Counted from the stretch's first letter, positions 9,902 through 19,896 are shown. The stretch is DNA of 64,000 nt from UBA6265 sp964526965 (GCA_964526965.1 CAZGML010000011.1:12077-76076), one strand, 5' to 3'. The notes: generated by a model from the letters alone, not told the origin. Numbers and translations: made by a program.

Positions 9902-10588
9902 CTAGCGTGCGCCGAACAGCGCTCGCCCGATGCGCACATGGGTGGCGCCTTCGGCAATAGCGATTTCATAGTCGTCGCTCATACCCATGCTCAGGGCGGG
10001 AAGCGAGATATCATGTTCCTGCTCGAGTTGATCGCGAAGTTCACGTAATCCTCGGAAGACATCTCGCAGCGTATTTTCTTCGGCATCGTACGGGGCCATG
10101 GTCATCAGACCCAGTGGTTCCAGGCGAGATGCCTGCAGTATTGCCGCCATAAGTTCCGAGGCGTTCTCGGGCGCTACCCCGGATTTCTGCTCTTCGCCGG
10201 ATACATTCACCTGCATCATAACCTTCAGGGTCGTATCCCGCTTCTCGAGTTCCTTTTGCAGTGCGTTTACAAGCCGAACGCGGTCGACAGTTTGCAGGAC
10301 GTCGATATGCGGCAGGATCTGACGGATTTTGTTGGTTTGCAAAGGTCCAACCATGTGTAACGAAGCGCCGTCGGGGAGGGGAGTCTCACACTTGTCCCGT
10401 ATCTCCTGCGCCCGGCTTTCACCGAATACGCGGAACCCGTACTCAAACGCCTCATCCATGAGTTCGCGCTCAAACGTCTTGCTCACCGCGATAATCGTGA
10501 TGTCATCGGGATTGCGGTTCGCGCGTTCTGCAGCTTCATGAACCCCTGAAATGATTTCTTTCGCATTCTGCTGAAGATCTGAACTCAA
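9902..10588 (-). CDS. yggS: PLP homeostasis protein, YggS/PLPBP family
   Basis: A 228-residue alanine-racemase-like TIM-barrel protein that binds pyridoxal phosphate and balances free vitamin B6 and amino-acid pools. The PLP lysine is in AVSKTF (Lys37). Other family landmarks are the HMVGPLQTNK segment, GVAPEN (like the usual GF/GxxPE), LMTMAP and SMGMSDDYEIAI near the end. Length matches the family. The start is TTG at 10588, whose TTGA overlaps the pgeF stop codon, which indicates translational coupling. The pgeF-yggS pair is a common neighbourhood in Gram-positive and related bacteria. Confidence 0.93.
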   Translation of the reverse strand: MSSDLQQNAKEIISGVHEAAERANRNPDDITIIAVSKTFERELMDEAFEYGFRVFGESRAQEIRDKCETPLPDGASLHMVGPLQTNKIRQILPHIDVLQTVDRVRLVNALQKELEKRDTTLKVMMQVNVSGEEQKSGVAPENASELMAAILQASRLEPLGLMTMAPYDAEENTLRDVFRGLRELRDQLEQEHDISLPALSMGMSDDYEIAIAEGATHVRIGRALFGAR

Positions 10589-11415
10589 GCTTCTGTCTCC
10601 GTAAGCATAATGACGCCGGCCTGCCGACCCGTTGCGGCACCCTGGCCACGATGACTAAACCAGTCATCCAGATTGCATTTGGTGCAGATTTCGCACATCT
10701 CGATGTTGTCTGGCTGCACTCCTGCATGCTGCAATAACATGGCATTCGCACGAGGAACATCAAAGTGCTCTTTCTCCACCGGCCGTGTCACTGCCAATTC
10801 CCTCAGTGGGCCGAGATCACTGGCGATATCCCGCCATGCAGCCGTTACTTCGGGACCAACTTCGTTGCAGCAACCGCCTATCGCCGGACCGAGCCAGGCG
10901 AGGATGTCGGCCGGATTCGAGCCGAACTCCCTGGCCATGGCTTTGACGGTAACGCCCGCGATATCCAGCACGGTGCTGCGCCACCCGGCGTGGACGGCCG
11001 CAATGCCCCGCTGTACCGGGTCGTACATCAGTAGGGGCAGGCAATCAGCTGCAAGTGTCATCAATGGCACGTTCTCGGCCTGCGTTATCATCGCGTCGGC
11101 CTGGCCGGGAGTCGGGGTGTCGCGGCGCCGACCCATGCCGGCATGCTCCTCACGCACAACAAACACCTGGTTTTCATGCACCTGGCCAGTACGAACAATC
11201 CGTTCCGGATCAACTCCGATCGCCGCACTCCATACCTGGCGCATGTTCCAGGCATCCTCAGCGTCGCGTGGAGCCGTATCACCAACGTTGCCGTCGGCCT
11301 TGCCCATGCCAATAACCTTGCGGGTTACCCCGTGCACCACATCCGGTGCTGATTGTAGTAGCTGGCTGCGAAGAGGGGAGGGTGCAATTGTTGCTTGTGT
11401 ATCAGTCATTTTCAT
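10585..11415 (-). CDS. pgeF: Peptidoglycan editing factor PgeF / multicopper polyphenol oxidase-like (YfiH)
   Basis: About 276 residues of the YfiH/DUF152 family, which in E. coli removes wrongly inserted L-Ser from peptidoglycan precursors; related proteins were described as purine nucleoside phosphorylases or laccases. Diagnostic motifs are LAADCLPLLMYD, AAVHAGWRS, GPAIGGCCNEVGPEV and a C-terminal HRGQGAATGRQAG. The metal ligands (Cys of ADC, His of HAGWR) are present. ATG at 11415 or 11409 is possible; both overlap the end of the upstream spermidine-synthase-like gene, and the stop overlaps yggS, so the three genes form one transcription unit. Confidence 0.9.
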   Translation of the reverse strand: MKMTDTQATIAPSPLRSQLLQSAPDVVHGVTRKVIGMGKADGNVGDTAPRDAEDAWNMRQVWSAAIGVDPERIVRTGQVHENQVFVVREEHAGMGRRRDTPTPGQADAMITQAENVPLMTLAADCLPLLMYDPVQRGIAAVHAGWRSTVLDIAGVTVKAMAREFGSNPADILAWLGPAIGGCCNEVGPEVTAAWRDIASDLGPLRELAVTRPVEKEHFDVPRANAMLLQHAGVQPDNIEMCEICTKCNLDDWFSHRGQGAATGRQAGVIMLTETEA

Positions 11416-13140
11416 CTCTGTTACCTGGCAGGGCCTCGTCGATAATGATCGTATCGACAACGCGCTCGACTGGCGCATGGTCGTCGGTGAACACTTCATC
11501 TACTTCTGTTATCGCCCGGATGTTGCCGGATCGCAAGCTGGTCTCGCCGACGGTTCGGACCGGACCATCCGGCTGGTTGGCCACATTTTGCTCGAAGATC
11601 TCGATGCTGCTCGGGGCGTTGGTGCCGATCACCATGCTATTGGCGTATCGATCTGTATCGATCACGTACACATAGTCGAACACCGACTTCATGGTACTCG
11701 CCATCACATCCACCAGACGGTAGTCAGTGCTGGTACGCCCCACATTCATTACCGCCGTGCCCTCCGGCGTGAGGGCGTCGCTCACCTCGGTAAAGAACTC
11801 TTGTGTGGTGAGCTGAGCCGGGATATAGGGCTGTTCGTACGCATCCACAGCGATCAAGTCATACTTTGTTGTCGTCGCCCGCAACACGTAACGGCCGTCC
11901 TGAACAATCACGTTCAGGTTAGGTTCATTCATATCGAAATACTCACGCCCAACCCGCACGATCTCGGGGTCGATTTCCACGCCGTCGATCGGGATGTCGC
12001 CGTATCCTACGGTGATTTGTTTGCTGCTGGTGCCAGCACCCAATCCGATAATCAGGGCGTTATCGATCGAAGCAGCGCCGGATTGTTCCGTAAAAAGCGG
12101 ACTAATCATGAGGTAGTCCCACGGACCACCCGTAAGCAGGTTCTCGGGGTCATAAATGGAATGGATTGCGTGGCCATCATTCAACCAAAGTAATGTCTCC
12201 GAGCCGTCCTGCGTTACCTGGATGTAGTTGTTGGACGACTCGGTCTCATAAACCAGTTCGCCCCGCTGTGGCTCACGTATCGGCTGCGCGCCAGTCCACG
12301 CGTTGGAAGCGATCATCATCGCGGAGAGGCCAACAGCCAGTAACGCCGGTCGCCAGGCACGGTAGAAGATGAGCCCCAAAACTGCAGGCACTGTCAGCAT
12401 AAGGCTGAGTACGAGAAACGTTCGGGTTGTGCCGATCCATGGCACGAGCAGCAACACCGGCAGGAAACTGCCNNNNNNNNNNNNNNNNNNNNNNNNNNNN
12501 NNNNNNNNNNNNNNNNNNNNNNNNNNNNNNNNNNNNNNNNNNNNNNNNNNNNNNNNNNNNNNNNNNNNNNNNACGTTCGGGTTGTGCCGATCCATGGCAC
12601 GAGCAGCAACACCGGCAGGAAACTGCCAGCGATGGATCCGATAGTGCCAAGTGCATAAATCGACCCAGATGTGCCGCCGGCATGGTTCAGTGAATCGAGA
12701 GAGAGGCGGACAGCGAAGGGGGAGACGAATCCGAGCAAGGTAATCGGCACTGCCAGCAGAACAAGCACGGCAAGCAGCGCTCCGTAAAAAGCACCAACCT
12801 CATAATCGCGAAACGCTGAGACGGAGCTACTTAGTATCGGTCGAGCCACGAAAGGCAAGAGTCCAGCGGAAATGCCAGCGACAGCGATAACGAGATAGAA
12901 GAGCCACAGATGAGGGTGGGAGTCGGCGACTTTACCACCAAAGTGATATCCAATCGCCAGGAACGCAAGCGTGAGCCCGATCACTGTTGCCCATATGAAA
13001 GTGCTTTCGCCGAAGTAGGGGGCGATCAGGTTGGTGGCGGATATTTCGGTACCGATGCTGACCAATCCACCGAGGAATACCATGAGGCGGACACCAAATA
13101 AATCTCGGGAATGGATGGGTTTCACGGCGTCTGCACTCAT
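11402..13140 (-). CDS. Membrane-fused spermidine synthase-like protein (interrupted by an assembly gap)
   Basis: The N-terminal part (from ATG 13140) has seven or eight membrane helices; the C-terminal part has a spermidine synthase/SAM-dependent Rossmann domain with LIIGLGAGTSSKQ, VEIDPEIVRVGREYF, VQDGRYVL and LIAVDAYEQPYIP. This is the fused MFS/spermidine synthase architecture; true polyamine activity is unproven in most members. A run of 100 N lies inside. The 55 bases on either side of it are identical, and removing one copy plus the Ns (155 bp) restores a single frame of 527 residues, so I read the gene as intact. It is first in a unit with pgeF and yggS. Confidence 0.85.
12418..12627. 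other. 100-N scaffold gap flanked by identical 55-bp sequences (assembly artefact)
   Basis: N occupies 12473-12572. Bases 12418-12472 and 12573-12627 are identical and each abuts the gap exactly. This is what remains when two contigs that overlap by a k-mer of 55 are scaffolded with a fixed-size gap instead of merged. Protein continuity across the join supports this reading. Confidence 0.9.
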
Positions 13141-13361
13141 ACCCTGATTGTACGAACTCAGGCGGGATTCAACCAGAATCTTGTCATTTTCGCCGATTCG
13201 CTACAGAATTAAGCGTAAAGCCATAGTTTGGCATTGATAGAAATCGGAAAATGGTGTTCATTGAACAGAGAGAAGTCGGGGCAGAGAGCCGCGGCAATTG
13301 TTCTGCAAGAAATGCTTTCGCATTGGTACTTGCCACTCAAGTGGGGTGACCAGGAATACAT

Positions 13362-14612
13362 ATGGGAAAAGTCGTAATTATAGGTGGAGGAGTCATTGGT
13401 CTCTCCACAGCATGGGAGTTACATCGGCGCGGTGAAGAGGTTGTCATCCTCGACTCCCGCTCAGCCGGAATGGCAGCTTCCGCCGTCAACGCTGGCTGGG
13501 TTTCACCGGCAATGGGACCAGTACCGGCCCCGGGCCTGGTAGGCCAGTCGCTCAAATGGATGCTGAATCCCGAGAGCCCACTTTACATCAAACCTCGTAT
13601 TAACAAGGATTTCATCGCCTGGCTCTATCGCTTCTGGCGTGCTTGCAACGGCCCGGCCTACGAAGCCGGAGTTGAAGCAACCGGTGCACTTGGCCAGGGA
13701 ACCATGGACATCATGGATCGCTGGGTCGAGGACGGCATCGAGTTCGAGATGCACCAGTACGGACTCTTCTACGCCTTCCGCGATCGCGAGGAAATGGAGA
13801 CCGAGCTCAAGGCGTTCGAGACCTGGTCCACGTATGGTTACTCGCAGCCAGAGCCCCTGTATGGCGACCAGCTTCGCGAGAAGGAGCCAGTGCTTTCCGA
13901 TGAACTGACGTCCGGCTTTCTCGTAAAGGAAGAGCGAACAGTCCAGCCGATCACACTTGTCACCGGTCTCATCGACAAGCTCAAGAGCGTTGGTGTTGAG
14001 ATTCGCAATGGTTCACCCGTGGTTGATATGGAGGTCAGCCAAAACAAGGTGGTTGCCGTTCGTACTCCGTCTGAGCGCATCGCGGCGGATCGGGTACTGA
14101 TTGCCGCCGGCGCATGGACCGGCGAGATAGGCAAGATGGCTGGGGCGAAACTGCCGATCGAAGCAGGCAAGGGATACGGACTCGACTTCAAGCCGGCTCC
14201 CGTTAAGCCACAGAGCTCGATCTATCTTCCTGACGCACGTATTGCGATTTCGCCATTCGACCAGGGCCTTCGCCTCTCCGGCACGATGGAGCTTTCTGGC
14301 CTTAGCGATACCATCACTGCCCGCCGTGTAGGCGCCATCCAAAAGGGTGGCGAGCGCTTCCTGAAGGGATTCCCAAGCGACGCCGAGCCAGCACAGGTAT
14401 GGGCAGGTATGCGACCAATGGCGCCCGACGGACTGCCAGTGCTCGGTAACGTCCGGGGCTTCAGCAACCTGTCGGTAGCCAGTGGACATGCCATGCTGGG
14501 TGTCACGCTAGCGGCAGTCACTGCAACTCACATGGCAGAGCTGATCTCAACCGGCAAGACGCCAGATGTGCTCAAGCCATTCTCTCCGGAGCGATTCCGC
14601 GGAATTCTCTAG
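13362..14612 (+). CDS. FAD-dependent oxidoreductase, DadA/DAO family (copy 1)
   Basis: A 416-residue D-amino-acid-dehydrogenase-like flavoprotein. The N-terminal dinucleotide motif is VVIIGGGVIGLSTAWEL, with the acidic ribose ligand at ILDS, followed by AASAVNAGWVSP; the C-terminal part has WAGMRPMAPDGLPVLG and SGHAMLGVTLA, the usual FAD-contacting end. The substrate is probably a D-amino acid or another secondary amine; sequence alone cannot decide. The ATG at 13362 has AGGA upstream. A paralogue follows after 39 bp in the same direction. Confidence 0.88.
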   Translation: MGKVVIIGGGVIGLSTAWELHRRGEEVVILDSRSAGMAASAVNAGWVSPAMGPVPAPGLVGQSLKWMLNPESPLYIKPRINKDFIAWLYRFWRACNGPAYEAGVEATGALGQGTMDIMDRWVEDGIEFEMHQYGLFYAFRDREEMETELKAFETWSTYGYSQPEPLYGDQLREKEPVLSDELTSGFLVKEERTVQPITLVTGLIDKLKSVGVEIRNGSPVVDMEVSQNKVVAVRTPSERIAADRVLIAAGAWTGEIGKMAGAKLPIEAGKGYGLDFKPAPVKPQSSIYLPDARIAISPFDQGLRLSGTMELSGLSDTITARRVGAIQKGGERFLKGFPSDAEPAQVWAGMRPMAPDGLPVLGNVRGFSNLSVASGHAMLGVTLAAVTATHMAELISTGKTPDVLKPFSPERFRGIL

Positions 14613-14651
14613 AAACCAGCGTTCAGCGTGGTTTGAAGCCAGGGGCACGAT

Positions 14652-15896
14652 GTGAGCAAAACAGTGGTGATCGGCGGCGGAGTTATCGGACTCGCAACAA
14701 CGTGGGAGCTCCGCCGCCGGGGCGAGGATGTAACCGTCCTCGAATCTCGCACACCGGGCACGGCGGCCTCGGCGGCCAATGCCGGGTACCTGGTCGGAAC
14801 ACTTGCCGACCCGGTACCGGCGCCCGGGCTGGCGCAACAGTCACTTAAATGGATGCTGAATCCAGAAAGTCCCCTGTACATCAAGCCCCGGTTTTCACCG
14901 CAATTCCTCTCCTGGCTCTATCGATTCTGGCGAGCATGCAATACCACTGCCTATGACTCCGGTTTGATAGCAACGACTGCGCTACGAGACAGTGCTCCAG
15001 ACCTGTTCGATCAGTGGAAATCCGACGGCATTGACTTCGAAATGCACGAAACAGGTCGAATTTTCGCATACAGTGACCATAAGTCACTTGAGTCAGGTCT
15101 TCGATCCTTCGAAAACACTCCATACAACCAGCCAAATCCGCTCTATGGAGACGATCTGCGCGAGTTTGAACCGGCGCTGTCGGAGGAGATCGTGGCCGGA
15201 TTCCTGGTACATGAAGACCGAACCATCCAGCCAAACAGCCTGATCGACGGGCTGCTTGTCAAGCTGTCAACAGAAGGTGTTGATGTCCGGAGCGGTTCGC
15301 CGGTGGTCGATATCGAGACCAGCCGCAATCGCGTGGTTGCCGTGAGGACGCCATCAGAACGTATCGAAGCGAATCACGTGGTCGTCGCGGCTGGAGCGTG
15401 GTCCGGAACGGTCGCAAAGATGGTAGGCGCGCGGCTGCCAATCGAGGCCGGCAAGGGATATGGCCTGGATTATCCGGCATCTCCGGTTAAACCGAAGCGT
15501 TCGATATCGCTCAAGAACGCACAAATTGCAGTCTCGTCGTTCGCGGACGGTCTGCGCCTGGGCGGCACGATGGAATTGTCGGGAATCAACGACAAGATGG
15601 CAGCCCGGCGCATTGCCGCAATCGAAAAAGGCGGCAAGCGGTTCCTGCGAGGCTTTCCAGACGATGCCAGGCCGCATCATGTCTGGACCGGTATGCGTCC
15701 AATGGCGCCAGACGGCTTGCCCGTAATGGGAATGGTTCCCGGATTCAGCAACCTGAGTGTCGCCACCGGACACTCCATGCTCGGAATAACCCTGGCCCCG
15801 GCAACCGGAGCACTCATGGCTGAGTTGATCACGACGGAATCTACACCCGAGGTTCTGGAGCCATTTGCTCCAGAACGCTTCAGGGGCGTGATCTAG
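14652..15896 (+). CDS. FAD-dependent oxidoreductase, DadA/DAO family (copy 2)
   Basis: A 414-residue tandem paralogue of the preceding gene, sharing the blocks GGGVIGL, MLNPESPLYIKPR, RFWRACN, IEAGKGYGLD and GMRPMAPDGLPV. It is missing a few residues in the middle of the cap region, where copy 1 has an FETWSTYGYSQPEP segment and copy 2 has FENTPYNQPNP. The start is GTG at 14652. The active-site surroundings are kept, so both copies are probably active, perhaps on different substrates. It likely shares a transcript with copy 1. Confidence 0.88.
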   Translation: MSKTVVIGGGVIGLATTWELRRRGEDVTVLESRTPGTAASAANAGYLVGTLADPVPAPGLAQQSLKWMLNPESPLYIKPRFSPQFLSWLYRFWRACNTTAYDSGLIATTALRDSAPDLFDQWKSDGIDFEMHETGRIFAYSDHKSLESGLRSFENTPYNQPNPLYGDDLREFEPALSEEIVAGFLVHEDRTIQPNSLIDGLLVKLSTEGVDVRSGSPVVDIETSRNRVVAVRTPSERIEANHVVVAAGAWSGTVAKMVGARLPIEAGKGYGLDYPASPVKPKRSISLKNAQIAVSSFADGLRLGGTMELSGINDKMAARRIAAIEKGGKRFLRGFPDDARPHHVWTGMRPMAPDGLPVMGMVPGFSNLSVATGHSMLGITLAPATGALMAELITTESTPEVLEPFAPERFRGVI

Positions 15897-16011
15897 CGCC
15901 AATACCTTGCAGATTCGGGACTATTCGAGTTTTGCGCACAAGCTAACTTATCCGCAAACGATTTGGCCCTGTACGTTACGCAACATGTCCGTGTCGACCA
16001 CTCTTCAGTAA

Positions 16012-16947
16012 TCATTCGACCTTTTTTCCATCAAAGTCAGCAAGCTTTTGCAAAAGTGCGTTGCCCTCTATCGGCTTGCCACCGGGAAGTTGCACGCGCT
16101 CGAGTTCCAAAGCACCGGAGCCGGTTCCCACAAGAACGGACTTATCCTGAACGCGAACCTCAGCCGGAGCCAATGAATCGTTATTCGAGACCTGCGCAGC
16201 ATGGATCTGCATACGTGTACTTCCATCCAGCATCGTCCATGCGCGTGGCCAGCTCCACATGGCGCGCACCTGTCGCTCAATGTATTCGGCCGATTCGCTC
16301 CAATCGATACGCCCATCGTCTTTATTCAACTGTCGCGTCTCCGTTGCGCCTTCCGGTTGTGGCACTGGTGTGAGTTCGCCAGCCAATAGCTGCATCAGGT
16401 TTGCGTCCAGCAGTTCCGCGGCAGCGGTCGCCAGCTTCGGCGTTAACGATTCTGTGGTGTCCGATTCCAGGATCGGCACCTCGATCGTGGCGAGCATGTC
16501 GCCAGTGTCCAGACCACGATCCATCTGCATCAGCGTGACCCCCGTTGTGTCATCGCCACTGAGAATCGCCTCAGAAACCGGACTCGCTCCCCGATATTTC
16601 GGCAGCAGCGATGCGTGCAGGTTCACACAGCCCAGCCTTGGCAACTCGAGGATCCACTTGCCGAGGATCATGCCAAACGCCGCTACGACTACGAGATCCG
16701 GTTCCTCATCGATAATCCGTTGTTTGACCTCAGCATGGCGCAAGCTATCTGTTTGCAGTACTTCCAGGCCTAGTTCCGTAGCAACGGCTTTCACCGGTGG
16801 CGGAGTCAGTTTACGGCCGCGTCCTGCCGGTCGGTCTGGCTGGGTTACGACAAGTCGCAGATCGATATCATCTCGCGCGGCCAATGCCTTCAGCGATGGC
16901 ACGGCGAAATCTGGCGTTCCCATAAAGATGATTCTGGCCCTGGGCAT
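16012..16947 (-). CDS. fmt: Methionyl-tRNA formyltransferase
   Basis: A 311-residue enzyme that formylates initiator Met-tRNA using 10-formyl-THF. The N-terminal formyltransferase domain has IIFMGTPDFAVPSL, QPDRPAGRGRK and the catalytic NLHASLLPKYRGASP plus MQMDRGLDTGDML; the C-terminal tRNA-binding OB-like domain follows from about residue 205. The ATG at 16947 gives the standard N-terminus; the open frame upstream to 17127 is not homologous. It is divergent from the YYY membrane protein and is not next to def, its frequent partner. Confidence 0.95.
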   Translation of the reverse strand: MPRARIIFMGTPDFAVPSLKALAARDDIDLRLVVTQPDRPAGRGRKLTPPPVKAVATELGLEVLQTDSLRHAEVKQRIIDEEPDLVVVAAFGMILGKWILELPRLGCVNLHASLLPKYRGASPVSEAILSGDDTTGVTLMQMDRGLDTGDMLATIEVPILESDTTESLTPKLATAAAELLDANLMQLLAGELTPVPQPEGATETRQLNKDDGRIDWSESAEYIERQVRAMWSWPRAWTMLDGSTRMQIHAAQVSNNDSLAPAEVRVQDKSVLVGTGSGALELERVQLPGGKPIEGNALLQKLADFDGKKVE

Positions 16948-17043
16948 GGTGATTATCCTTGTACGCTCAATACGGTGCTGCGGTACACTGCGGAGAGGCA
17001 GTAGTGCCTGTATTGTGCGCCATTTCAACCCGCGGAGTCCTAC

Positions 17044-19773
17044 ATGTCCATCACCTCGATGAGTTTGCAGGCGTTGACATTTCCTGCTGCTTTCACCAGC
17101 CGGGTTGAATCTGCCGAAACACTTCATTCCATGGCGGACGCCCGTTGGAGTGCTGACTTTTCCAGCTATTCCTGGGGCGCAGTTGCCCTGTGGGTGCTGC
17201 TACTCATCGCGTTGCAGGCAATTAGCTGGCCGCTGGTGCGACGAATGTTCTCCCGCCTGCCGGATCGAGGCTGGGCGTTTGCCCGACCAATCAGTATTTT
17301 GCTTGGTGGCCTGCTTGTTTGGTACCCGGCATCTTTCGGGCTTATCGATTTCAGCACTGTTTGGTCGATCATCGGTATGCTCGTTGTCGCAGCGGTGAGC
17401 TGGTTACTGGTGCGACGAATTTCACTCTCCCCCGGAGAACGTCACTGGCGTCTCAACCCAATAGCGGTTACCGCTGAATGGGTTTTCTGGCTAACATTTA
17501 CGCTCTTCCTGCTACTTCGTTCGCTGAATCCGGATTCCTGGCACCCCTTCTGGGGCGGCGAAAAACCAATGGAGTTCGCGCATCTCAACGCGATTCTGCG
17601 AGCGGATTCCTTTCCATCAGCGGATCCATGGTACGCCGGCGGTGTCTTGAATTATTACTACTTCGGCACGTTCCTCGTGGCGAACCTGATCAAAATCACC
17701 GGCATCCCTGCGGAGATTGCCTTTAACCTGGCGACTCCCCTCTTTCCGGCAATGCTGGCGGCAGCAGCGTTTAGCATCTGCGCAGGTTTTGGAAAGAGGC
17801 TCACCTCCTCCAACTTCGGAGCGGGCCTGGCAGGCCTTGCAGGCGTCTTCTTCGTGCAGTTCGCGGGAAATATGATCGTCGCCACACGCCTGTGGGATCG
17901 GGCGATCAACAAGGTCACGTCGCCGCAACCATTTGTCTACTGGGTGTGGGAACCCACTCGGGCAATACCGGATCCGGCCCGCCAAATTAACATCACCGAG
18001 TTCCCCTACTTTGGTGCCCTCTACGCCGATCTCCACCCGCATGTAATCGCCATGCCGTACACGCTTATGGTCATTGCACTGGCCTGGCAAATAGCGGCAA
18101 GTTGGCGAACCGTTCCGCTCATGTTCGTGCGCAAACGCATCAACATGAGCCATCAACTGGAGATCCTCGCGCCCTTTGCCCTGATCGGCGTGGTCATCGG
18201 ATCGCTGTGGATGATGAACGCCTGGGACATGCCAATGGCGGTCGCCATCGCCGTGCTCGGATTGACGTTGATGTCCATACGGGTACCATCATTGCTCGAA
18301 CGCTTCGGCATCATAGCCGGCGGAACTGTTGTCATCGGCATCATCGCATTCATTACGGCGTTCCCGTTTAACCGGGAATATGAATCGCTGTACGGCGACA
18401 TCGGTTTTACGACTGATTCCACACCACTCGTCGCGCTGCAATCTCACCTCGGTGCGCAACTGGTTATCTGTACGCTCGGTGCCATTGTGTTGCTCGGGTA
18501 CGTCAGGCGAGCGGCTGTTGCGAACGTTATGCTCTTGCGAGCGCTCGGTGTAGCTGTGGTGTCCGGCCTGATACTGCAATGGGGCTTCCGCGGGGATCAT
18601 GAATCGCTGATCTATCGCATCGGCGAGGTGCTTGTCGTCATCGGTATCGTGGGTATTTGGACAAACATCGCCTGGCAATCTGCCGACGAACCAAACGACT
18701 TCGGCATTCCCGTCACCTGGCTCCAGGCGCTCTCGATCGTTGCCATGGCTTCCTCTATATGGTTGCTCGTGTTCGACTACGATTCCCTCGCCCTCTATCT
18801 CGGCATCGGGCTAAGCGCTGCCGTAATCTGGGCTGGACTGGAGCGGCAATCTGCCCGCTTCGTTGCCGCACTGATCGCGGCTGCAACGCTACTCGGTGCA
18901 ACGTTGGAGATCGTTTACCTGGTTGACGACCTGAACGGTAGCCCCTGGTACCGAATGAACACGATCTTCAAGTTCTACAACCAGATCTGGAACCTCCTCG
19001 GCCTGGCGTGCGGAGTTATCGTCGGCATTGCGATCTGGAGACTTCTCGTATGGGAAGAGCCGATCACCCGCCGAATCTCGCGTCCGGCGGCATCGCTCAC
19101 CCAATCCTCAGCCATCAAACTCACGGCGGCTATCAGCCTGCCACTCATGGCGCTGATGACAACATACGTGCTGGTTGCCACTCCCATCCGCCTTGACCAG
19201 CGCTTTGGCGACGGAGACCAGGTGACACTCAATGCTTACAGCTGGATGGAATACGGCACCGTAGATACGGTAGCGTTCAATGAAGAGGGTGAGCCGATCA
19301 ACTCACCACCGCTCGAGTATGACGATGACCTGCACGCGATCAACTGGATCAACGAGAACATCGACGGCACGCCGGTCATCGCCGAAGCAGCCATCGGCGA
19401 ATACCGTTGCTTCGGCTCGCGTTACTCGGTCAGTACCGGACTCCCGGCCGTCATCGGCTGGGCCCGGCACCAGAATCAACAACGCCCGGCAAACGACCTG
19501 ACTGCACGCGTGGCAGAAATGCGCGCCTTCTACACAAGTAGCGAGGCGGCGGCTGCAGACAAGCGTGCCTTCCTGGATCGATACGACGTCGAATACGTCA
19601 TCGTTGGTCAAATGGAGCGCCTGTACCCGACCATCGGGGACGGCGGTGAGTGCGTTGTTTCTGGCAACGAAGATGCGATCGAAACCATCGAGTCGATGGA
19701 AGGCACCGACCTGGAAATCGTCTACGAAAACGAAGGTACGACAATTTACCGGGTAATCCGGGATTCAAACTGA
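17044..19773 (+). CDS. DUF2298 'Chlor_Arch_YYY' polytopic membrane protein
   Basis: A 909-residue integral membrane protein with about 17 or more helices. The tripeptide Tyr-Tyr-Tyr at residues 204-206 (in GGVLNYYYFG) is the signature of the Chlor_Arch_YYY family (TIGR03662/DUF2298), known from Chloroflexi and some archaea and predicted to be a lipid-linked-sugar-dependent membrane glycosyltransferase or flippase-like protein. Other conserved blocks are NPDSWHPFWGGEKPMEFA and YADLHPHVIAMPYT. The C-terminal 190 residues are soluble. Family members co-occur with TIGR03663 proteins, and one is encoded 5 kb downstream. Function is unknown. Confidence 0.9.
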   Translation: MSITSMSLQALTFPAAFTSRVESAETLHSMADARWSADFSSYSWGAVALWVLLLIALQAISWPLVRRMFSRLPDRGWAFARPISILLGGLLVWYPASFGLIDFSTVWSIIGMLVVAAVSWLLVRRISLSPGERHWRLNPIAVTAEWVFWLTFTLFLLLRSLNPDSWHPFWGGEKPMEFAHLNAILRADSFPSADPWYAGGVLNYYYFGTFLVANLIKITGIPAEIAFNLATPLFPAMLAAAAFSICAGFGKRLTSSNFGAGLAGLAGVFFVQFAGNMIVATRLWDRAINKVTSPQPFVYWVWEPTRAIPDPARQINITEFPYFGALYADLHPHVIAMPYTLMVIALAWQIAASWRTVPLMFVRKRINMSHQLEILAPFALIGVVIGSLWMMNAWDMPMAVAIAVLGLTLMSIRVPSLLERFGIIAGGTVVIGIIAFITAFPFNREYESLYGDIGFTTDSTPLVALQSHLGAQLVICTLGAIVLLGYVRRAAVANVMLLRALGVAVVSGLILQWGFRGDHESLIYRIGEVLVVIGIVGIWTNIAWQSADEPNDFGIPVTWLQALSIVAMASSIWLLVFDYDSLALYLGIGLSAAVIWAGLERQSARFVAALIAAATLLGATLEIVYLVDDLNGSPWYRMNTIFKFYNQIWNLLGLACGVIVGIAIWRLLVWEEPITRRISRPAASLTQSSAIKLTAAISLPLMALMTTYVLVATPIRLDQRFGDGDQVTLNAYSWMEYGTVDTVAFNEEGEPINSPPLEYDDDLHAINWINENIDGTPVIAEAAIGEYRCFGSRYSVSTGLPAVIGWARHQNQQRPANDLTARVAEMRAFYTSSEAAAADKRAFLDRYDVEYVIVGQMERLYPTIGDGGECVVSGNEDAIETIESMEGTDLEIVYENEGTTIYRVIRDSN

Positions 19774-19822
19774 AAAATGCGGTATACTCTCCACCGCTGA
19801 GCACGTAATTGTGAGCAGTAAT

Positions 19823-19896
19823 CGGGGTGTGGCGCAGCCTGGTAGCGCGCGGCGTTTGGGACGCTGAGGTCGGAGGTTCGAATCCTCTCACCCCGA
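19823..19896 (+). tRNA. tRNA-Pro (anticodon UGG)
   Basis: A full cloverleaf: 7-bp acceptor (cggggtg with caccccg), D-arm with AGCCTGGTA loop, anticodon loop TTTGGGA giving UGG, T-arm with GGTTCGAATCC, discriminator A. CCA is not encoded. A TATACT box at 19783-19788 is a likely -10 element. Confidence 0.96.

Noticed and set aside
10673..12193. Plus-strand frame of 506 codons over pgeF and the spermidine-synthase-like gene
   Set aside because: It is antisense to two genes with clear family motifs, and its translation has no recognisable domain.
12418..12627. Biological 55-bp direct repeat or insertion in the spermidine-synthase-like gene
   Set aside because: Both copies abut the N-run exactly and collapse into an intact frame, which is the pattern of an unmerged contig overlap.
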